NCBI GenBank assembly: GCA_029641185.1
Contig: JAPWGK010000009.1
Location: 198,501 to 262,500 of the forward strand
From: Pseudofabraea citricarpa
Lineage: Eukaryota > Ascomycota > Leotiomycetes > Helotiales > Dermateaceae
DNA: 64,000 nt
Direction: 5' to 3'
The position numbers and the translations under genes are program-made. Of the stretch, positions 57,361 to 64,000 are shown piece by piece. A model generated the notes under the pieces. That model was given only the letters and a program-made list of their open reading frames with translations. It was not told the origin of the DNA and ran no database searches. Numbering within the stretch: position 1 is the first letter of the stretch; each line of letters begins with the position of its first letter.

Positions 57361-58383
57361 TTATAATTTTCGTCGCTTCCTGGAGACCTCATCGCCTGTT
57401 TCTTCTTCGGCATTTTCGGACTTCTCACTGGCAGTTGGTGTCTGTTCCCTCGAGAGATACAGAGCCGATTCGGTGAACTTCTCTTTCCATTCTTCTTCAT
57501 ATGGGATCATCTCCTTCCAGTCCTTTTCTTCCAGCTCTTCGAATTTCAGAGTTTTGTCCCATTCACCAACAGCCACTCCAGGTGTGAAAGTCACGGGATC
57601 GGCCTTGCTCCATGGAAAGCCAAAAAGTCCTCTAATCAATGGCGTATCAACTGTAACTTCTACTGTTGCCTGAAAGGTCCCTTCATTTTGCACAATAACT
57701 GCAACATTCAGTCGGTCTGGGATTCCATATTCGGACTTTTTGTTTTCTTGCACCACCCAGTACACGATATCCCACTCACTGCCATGTTTTCTCGACCAGA
57801 AGTTTCCTACTGTCTTAAAACGATACTCTTTTTCATATTCGGATTCTTTCTCCAACGAGGCTTTGGGTCCAACTTCCAATGGGCCCGCTGGCACAGTCGC
57901 ACCGAACTCTGCACTGTACTTTGCACGTCTATGGTCGGTAATAGGCAACCCATAGATTTTGCGAGGCGCAAATTTTACGATTGCAGGATCCCTTGCCTCA
58001 GCATCTGTTGAAGGGTGCTTCTCAAACGTGACCTTGACATTTGTGTTCTTGAAATGCAAGGCATGGTTCCCAGATCTGAAGGAGAAGGTGAAAATTATTA
58101 ACGTGGCAGGGCTTGAGTTGAAAGTCCCGTGTACAACATTGCTTACCATGCCGATAATACCGGCAGCGGCGAGTTCATGATGTATGAGCTTACTCGGTCG
58201 TGGCGAGGACGAGGATGAGCGAACCGCGAGCAGATTCGAGTTGGGGCTGTTCTCTCTCGCTGTCCCTCTGAGAACTTTGCTTGGTGAGCTGAACCTGATG
58301 CTATTGGTTGCCGTTGGCGCCTCAAGTGGTACTGTACGGGCTTGATAACAAGCAAGAAGACTGTCTAGAGACGGGCTATCCAT
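57361..58383 (-). CDS. hypothetical protein, unknown function
   Basis: Single-exon frame of 340 residues from the ATG giving MDSPSLDSLLAC. The first 75 residues are Ser/Pro-rich and probably disordered. A folded part from about 80 to 290 alternates beta-type and charged stretches (GTFNSSPATLIIFTFSFRSG, VKFAPRKIYGLPITDHRRAK, EWDIVYWVVQENKKSEYGIP), suggesting a beta-sandwich-like domain. The C-terminus is acidic, ending with a basic KRRKL that could act in nuclear import. I do not recognise the family. Even codon use over 1 kb supports that it is real. Confidence 0.65.
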   Translation of the reverse strand: MDSPSLDSLLACYQARTVPLEAPTATNSIRFSSPSKVLRGTARENSPNSNLLAVRSSSSSPRPSKLIHHELAAAGIIGMVSNVVHGTFNSSPATLIIFTFSFRSGNHALHFKNTNVKVTFEKHPSTDAEARDPAIVKFAPRKIYGLPITDHRRAKYSAEFGATVPAGPLEVGPKASLEKESEYEKEYRFKTVGNFWSRKHGSEWDIVYWVVQENKKSEYGIPDRLNVAVIVQNEGTFQATVEVTVDTPLIRGLFGFPWSKADPVTFTPGVAVGEWDKTLKFEELEEKDWKEMIPYEEEWKEKFTESALYLSREQTPTASEKSENAEEETGDEVSRKRRKL

Positions 58384-59065
58384 GATGTAATGTGTAATAA
58401 ATAATCTTTCCAACGGCCTTCTATCTCAAAAGATTTCCTCGACTTCAAAGTATTGAAAAGATGGCTCCAAGAGATCCGACCGACATGCAAGCCTTTATGC
58501 TTTTCAGCTATTGTTTTTTCGAGATTTTATTAATGACATATGTGTCTGCTGCTGCTGGGAAAGCAGGAGTGTTTCAGGCGGCCGAGAAGCGGTGTCACCC
58601 CGCTCTGCCTCGTGATCCTTCGATGCCCGTGATCACAAGGCGGTGCACGAGGCTGCTTTGAAGAATTGTGACTCTTACAAATACTATAGAAGGAGCCTAC
58701 AGCACCTTTAAATCCAAAGTCTTAGCAAGTCTCGACTTAAGACCATCTTCCTTCACATATCAAAGCGTACGTAGTACCTAAAAGCTATTCAAAGGGGTCT
58801 TCTAACCGAGCAGTTCAGGTGACCCTCCCAACTTGGGTTCGAGTCACTCTTTTGTAAGGTGACGTATTCTGTACGTAATTTAATATTAGCAAGGCATTTT
58901 TCTATACCGTACGTGCTAAAATCAAGGCTCTCATTTAGACATAATTTCTGTGAATTGTGTCACTGATACGTGTTTGTTGTTGAGCATTCTCGCTACTGTT
59001 TGCTGCGCCTTCATCTAGTACATTATTACCGAGCCAGAACTTCAAGAAGGCAAATAGCTAGCTAG
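58384..59065. other. intergenic
   Basis: Between a divergent start and the 3' end of the dioxygenase gene. A 66-codon ATG frame at 58461 has no support. A GGTTCGAGTC string at 58850 looks like a tRNA B-box but the flanks do not fold into a tRNA. Confidence 0.5.
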
Positions 59066-60710
59066 CTATCCATCATATTCATTATACCTGAATTTATTCG
59101 CCTTGCCTTGGCTATCAGAATTCGCCACTTCAATCTTCGCTTCAGCCCCGTTCTTTCCATTGATATCCTTGGGGTTTCTCTTAAGTCGTTCGGCTCTTTG
59201 CTCTCGACTTTCACTCTTCGGGTCAAAATATGCTGAAGCGAGTTAGTCAAGATCCTGTTCTCGAGGTGTGACTTCATACGCTTCTCTCCAAAAACAGTCG
59301 TGCGAACTCCCCTTCGAGGTTCTGTATACCTGCCTGGGATGACGCGATGCACTGTACATCTCTGTTTTCATATTAATACACAAGTTTTCCCTAGCGAAAT
59401 CCAACGACTTGTCTTGAAGACTCACATTATCCCACATAGCCACCGAACCCACAGCCCACTTCCATCTGACGTAATGATCGTCTGCGGAATGGATATGAAA
59501 GCGGAAGAATTCCAGTAGTTTATCCGATTCTTCTTTCTTGAGTTCCGCAAATCCAGTCACGAATCCGTTGTTGACGTTTAAGGCTTTGAGCCCGGTCACG
59601 GGATGGGTCCGGACGGCTGGGTGGTGAGTGTCAATTGGTGGTCGATTAGGCCCGACTCCCCACGAATCCAGGATAGTGTCATCTTAAGAGGAATGAACAT
59701 TAGCGAAATATGTTACACATGGGAACATTTTGCTCGTACATTGCAGCCTGGAAGTATGTATCGCGTGCAAGCCATCGACGAATCTCTTCAGAGCATCACT
59801 CAAGGCGTCGTAGAGACCATACTGTGAAACCTGGACAATATCAATTACCATTGTTTATCTTGGATGAGAACAAGCTTACCCAAGCTGTATCACCACCTAC
59901 TGCCGGGTGCTCTTCCATTCTGAGTAGAGAATAGGTTGGTGCTATGTGAGAGTTAGTCACTGGCTCAATTTTCGAAGCTCGGCAAATCATCACTTACGAT
60001 TGATTTCAAAAGAGGTGTCTGCATGGAAGTCTCCAAGTGGCTTGATCCATCTTTTAGCCTATCTTCTGTATCTTCAAGGTCATCGTAGCTTACCCAAGGA
60101 GTATAATTCGCCTCAGAACGGTGATCAGCTGTACTTCCTTTAATGGTCACGTGCTACGCCTCATCAGCTCTTGTAAATTACGGTTGCAAGTGGTTCCTTA
60201 CACGTTGATCCTGTATCTATATTAGCATTCATATTGAACGAATTTGAAGACGACTAACCTTTTGTGCTGGATGTTTGTCAAGTACGCCTACAATTGTTAT
60301 TGACAAGTCCCTCGCTTCATTAAGCCAGCATAAAGTTCCAACTTACCATAATGCTCAAAAAGCTTGACCTGTTGATCAGTAGTCAAATCCTGGCCGCGAA
60401 AGAACACAACTCCTCTCTCATTGACCAACAGTGCAAGCTCATCTAACTGCTGCTCATTGAGCTGAGACAACTGCACACCTTCCAGAAGTGTACCGAGCGA
60501 TTCGGTCAAGTCAACAGGCTTAGCCACTGCAAAAAGAGCCTTCTTTTCTGGATCAGCAAAAAAGGCACGATCCTTGGGAGGTTGGATCTCAGTTCGGATC
60601 GGCTCATCTGGTACGTGATTTTTGATGCGTGGGTTGAAGTGCGGATGCAGGATTGTGGGGAAGCCTGAATCCGGAGAGATGTTCTGGTATGCTGCTAGAT
60701 TTGAAGGCAT
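59066..60710 (-). CDS. TauD/TfdA-family Fe(II)/2-oxoglutarate dioxygenase
   Basis: Ten exons on the minus strand: 60710-60347, 60287-60259, 60210-60202, 60153-60094, 60040-59998, 59941-59880, 59830-59740, 59682-59426, 59361-59280 and 59232-59066, giving 387 residues, normal for the family. Exon 3 has only 9 bases (D-Q-R). The iron ligands are the His and Asp of GDFHADTSFEIN and the distal His in RCTVHRVIPGRY; the 2-oxoglutarate-binding Arg lies in EPRRGVRTTVFGE. Other signatures: GVVFFRGQDLTTDQQVKLFEHYG, VHPHPAVRTHPVTGLKAL-type loop, KRNPKDINGKN tail. Members hydroxylate taurine, other sulfonates or aryloxyacetates, releasing sulfite or an aldehyde. The neighbouring divergent MFS permease suggests an uptake-and-oxidation pair. 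Confidence 0.93.
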
Positions 60711-60967
60711 TTTGGAGAGTTGAAAGTATACAGTACGGTTATGAATATCGAAGATGGTTATTCTTGATCTGAATTACTAAAGATGGAGTCTTGAGTCTAT
60801 TGACTCTGGAATTGAAGGTCATATGTCTGTCACATGTGGGGGGTTCGGATGTTGTAATAACCCTCTCAAAAGGTGTCATCCTCTTCACGTCGCTTCAGTA
60901 CACAACACCAATCAGACTCAACGGATAGCGGCAATTGTCAACCACGAATACTACTGTGCCGCCATCT

Positions 60968-61261
60968 ATGGATGATCTGCTAGAAATTACCATGTCCTTA
61001 TCAGCAACCCAAATGCGAAAGGCTCTTTGGAGGCTAGGCCGATGGCTAGATATGCCTGCGCCTCGTGGCACTGGAAGTGGGGGAGCGAATTCATCATTGA
61101 TGGAGATGTCTCCCAACGAATCATATAGTATAAGAATCCAGTTACGCAAGATTGTTCAAAAATTCATCACCACCAGAAGCGGGGACAAGCCTTTACGATT
61201 CGAAAGAAGAGGGAACATAGACAATGGCCTACTAATAGTAAGCTCAGACGACCCTGAATAG
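60968..61261 (+). CDS. possible small protein in the divergent promoter
   Basis: A 97-residue ATG frame (MDDLLEITMSLSATQMRKAL at the start) between the dioxygenase and transporter genes. It has a helical, basic middle (IRIQLRKIVQKF) and no recognised domain. It may be a remnant of a regulator gene or a chance frame inside the shared promoter. Confidence 0.25.
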   Translation: MDDLLEITMSLSATQMRKALWRLGRWLDMPAPRGTGSGGANSSLMEMSPNESYSIRIQLRKIVQKFITTRSGDKPLRFERRGNIDNGLLIVSSDDPE

Positions 61262-61425
61262 TGGTATAAGTCCACATTCTGAACAAGTTCGTCACATTTT
61301 GCTCACAGGCACATATGCCGACCGGTCCCTACAATCGTGTTCATTCATGAAATTCTTAATTTTACGAAGGTTCTTTTGAATTTCAAGAAAACAACTAGCT
61401 GTTGAATGACCGGAGTAATCTACTA

Positions 61426-63639
61426 ATGATGGCTGTCCAAAATCATACTTGGGATGGCAATACCATTCAAGAAGAAACCGATAAAACAGCTTCCGATCAA
61501 ACATCAGTGAAGGTCGGCACGCAAAATCCCAACTCTTTAGCGCAAACACCAGACTGGACAGCAGACGAGGAGAGACGACTCGTGAGAAAGTGGGACGAAT
61601 CTATCTTTTGGTGGTTTATGATAGCTAATATTTCGAAGGCTTGACAGGATTGTCATGCCTCTCCTCATGCTCTCCTTTGGCGCACTGCAATACGATCGCG
61701 GGAATATGTATGTGCTGAAATCCCAGCTTATATTGAATAGAGTTGATCCAAATTAAGCGGTAATGCGTTGACGGACTTTTTCTTCCGTGATGTCGGCATC
61801 AACCAGAATCAGTTCAACGTTGGTCAGCAACTACTATCGGCTGGTATCGTGATTCTAGAGGTATTAATCCTATTTATTATCAAAACGGACATCGATGCTG
61901 ATCTCAACTGGTGATAGATCCCAAGTAACCTCGTTCTCTACCGCGTGGGGCCATCGATCTGGATAAGTTGTCAAATATTCGCATGGTGAGACATGATTAC
62001 CATCCGCATTAATACCCAAACCAATTTTTTAAAAGTATGCCATACCTAACTAACTCGATTTCAGGGGACTCGTCGCTTTATTCCAAGCTTTTCAAAAAGG
62101 CCTCGGTGCATATTTAGCGACAAGACTTATTCTTGGGCAAAAGCACCCGCCAAAACAGAGAAACAAGAGATCAACGTGACTGACGATAGAATTAGGCTTT
62201 GCGAGTCGGGATTCATCCCTGCTGGGCTCTTCTCGATAACCTTATGGTATAAAAAAGAAGAGCTGAGCGCGCGCTTCGCTTGGTTTTTCATCGGCAACAT
62301 GCTTGCCCAGGCGTCGTCGGGATTGATCGCTTACGGAATGTGAGTATATTTCTCCAGTCCGTCGCTTAAGGATTTACAGGTGACACGAAACAAGTCTTCA
62401 AATGAGGGGGATAGGAAATCTTGCTGGCTGGCAATGGCTCTTTATTGTAGGTATATAATCTCACCATTCATAGGATTATTCTCTAACGAGGTCTTGAGAT
62501 CGAGGGACTTTTCACAATCTTGGTAGCGTTTATTTTCGCAGCTCTTTTCCCAGGAACACCAAAGAATCCCCGGAGTTTGATAGGCATCAGCTATTTTTCT
62601 GACCGCGATATCCATATCTTGAGTCAGAGGATTGTTTTAGATGACCCCAACAGCAGAACAGCAAGGAAAACAATCAGCCTTAAAGAACTTACTGCCACGG
62701 TAATTGATAAAATACTTCAGTCTGATCGCTAAACGAAACTTATCGTGCTAACATAAAATTTTATAGCTCACAAACTGGAGAATATATCCTCACTTGCTGC
62801 TAACTATTTGTGCACTTGCGCCAAGCTCGGTGTTGTGGTCATATGCACCAACGCTCGTTGCATCCTTCGGGTATCCGCGTTTACAATCCAATGCTCTCGT
62901 GTCTGTTGGAGGTTGGTTACTGCTCATAGTCAACGTATTTTGGGGCTGGGTAGCGTAAGAACCCCTGAGTGTTATATGCCACAGAATAATGACTTCCGAG
63001 CAGAGACAAGACACAGAAGCGAGGATTTGTTGTCCTAGCAGGACTATTCATGTGGTGGGGGTTCGCGGTAAGATTTAAAAAGCCGCTCAACAACTTGGTA
63101 TAATACGCTCACATACTACCAGTTGGGTAACTTGATACTTACGAGATCAACGGCGAAAACTTCGCGATATGCTATCCTGACCTTATCTATGGCTTTTGCA
63201 AGTCCCTGGCGTAAGTACCGACAAGGAATCTTGGACTTGTGAAGAATGTTACTGACTGAGAAGATCCCGTCAATGGATCATGGCTCGCAGTCAACGCTCA
63301 ATCACCCGCTGATAGATCAATAAGAATGGTAAGAAGAGGAAATAAATCACACAGTGCGGAAAATTGGATTAGCACTTGCTGATCACGTTGCAGGCGATGT
63401 TTATTATGTCGGCAAATTGTTCTGGCATCGTTGGTAGCCAGCTTTTTCAAGCGAAAGATGCACCACATTACCGGACGGGATGGACTGTCATTATCGCTCT
63501 CATTTCTGTCGCCATCGTCCTTGCAATTTTCAATATATTGCAATACTGGGTTTCGAACAGAAGAATTGACAATGAGAGGGGGAACTCGACGGAGGATAAC
63601 AACGGGCATGAAAAAGACAGAAAGAAATACTACATCTAA
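61426..63639 (+). CDS. MFS transporter, Dal5/allantoate-permease-like (anion:cation symporter group)
   Basis: Thirteen exons: 61426-61589, 61639-61707, 61758-61860, 61918-61985, 62065-62136, 62196-62339, 62407-62446, 62499-62699, 62767-62954, 63004-63067, 63123-63210, 63264-63328 and 63394-63639, giving 503 residues, the normal size for the family. Twelve membrane helices fit. Signatures: LQYDRGNIGNALTD after helix 1, LATRLILGLCESGFIPAGLF (helix 4), LAGWQWLFIIEGLFTILVAF (helix 6), HPVNGSWLAVNAQS between helices 10 and 11. The intron 62137-62195 starts GC rather than GT. The family imports organic anions such as allantoate, pantothenate or sulfonates by proton symport. It is divergent from the TauD gene, about 715 bases between starts. 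Confidence 0.9.
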
Positions 63640-64000
63640 CGGAAGTGAAACAACATGAAAGTATGCGGTCCACTGGTCGCGACAGTGCGATCGCGACTCG
63701 TACTGACTCTTGCCAAGTATAATTTTGGGGGCGAAGCAAGTCTCAAGTGTTTTGGGGGAAACATATCGCTATGCTTAAAGGTTGATAATGAGATATACTA
63801 TCATATTTCTAGCGTTATTGTCTTTGTATTGTTTCAATACTGTATCTCCGTCGGTCGATAAGTGGACGGCAAGATGAGAGAGGTCTGAAAAGGCCAAGGG
63901 GGGCCGAAAAGTCAATCAATAGCCGAGCAATAATACGATGAGCGACGCCGCAAGCCGACGCCTCTTTGCCGTATGAAGTTCGACCAATAACCTAATATCA
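63640..64000. other. trailing interval
   Basis: 3' flank of the MFS gene to the window edge. No gene seen. Confidence 0.5.

Noticed and set aside
58461..58661. 66-codon ATG frame
   Set aside because: Short, no domain, immediately upstream of a divergent gene.
58789..58860. tRNA-like B-box string GGTTCGAGTC
   Set aside because: The bases around it cannot form the five-pair T-stem, and no acceptor or anticodon arm could be drawn.

Overview
This window is nuclear DNA of a filamentous ascomycete (Pezizomycotina). Genes sit on both strands and most are interrupted by short introns of about 45-130 bases with GT...AG ends and a CTRAC/CTAAC-type branch site. The gene families are typical of this group: DUF3176 membrane proteins, a G1 peptidase, tannase, a GAF-type hybrid histidine kinase, an NLR-like NACHT-TPR protein and TauD/MFS pairs. 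Codon use and family content would fit a Leotiomycetes-like fungus, but the species cannot be named from sequence alone. I saw no phage, plasmid, CRISPR, rRNA or convincing tRNA. Exon boundaries were worked out by hand from splice sites and reading-frame continuity.

Layout. 0-6 kb: two Ser/Thr-rich single-pass membrane proteins. 6-12 kb: a dense block of conserved housekeeping genes (RPB4, TRAPP subunit Trs23/TRAPPC4, proteasome subunit Rpn10, a borealin-like chromosomal passenger protein, translation factor Tma22). 12-23 kb: accessory genes (a 2EXR/F-box-like protein, a DUF3176 membrane protein, a secreted glutamic peptidase, a frameshifted tannase/feruloyl esterase, a type II membrane putative glycosyltransferase). 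23-28 kb: a 1215-residue hybrid histidine kinase. 28-41 kb: a small secreted sequon-rich protein, sterol C-3 dehydrogenase (Erg26), a UBE2Z-like ubiquitin-conjugating enzyme, a LIM-RhoGAP, and a Gfo/Idh/MocA oxidoreductase. 41-44.7 kb: about 3.5 kb without genes, rich in simple repeats. 44.7-49.2 kb: the NACHT-TPR protein. 49.8-54.2 kb: two tandem ferric reductases. 54-57 kb: an AT-rich gene desert. 57-58.4 kb: two convergent genes of unknown function. 59-63.6 kb: a divergent pair of a TauD/TfdA dioxygenase and an MFS permease.

How genes work together. The clearest functional pair is the TauD dioxygenase with the divergently transcribed MFS transporter, which looks like a unit for uptake and oxidative breakdown of a small sulfonate- or carboxylate-type substrate. 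The two ferric reductases share strand, architecture and C-terminus and look like a tandem duplication for iron or copper reduction at the plasma membrane. The NACHT-TPR gene is an innate-immunity or allorecognition type gene: it carries four tandem 126-base TPR units, two of them nearly identical at DNA level, beside a gene-poor, repeat-rich stretch.

Points most worth checking: the repeat array in the NLR-like gene; micro-exons of 9, 12, 20 and 22 bases in three conserved genes; a start codon split by an intron in trs23; a probable GC-AG intron in the MFS gene; and the tannase gene with two independent one-base frameshifts.
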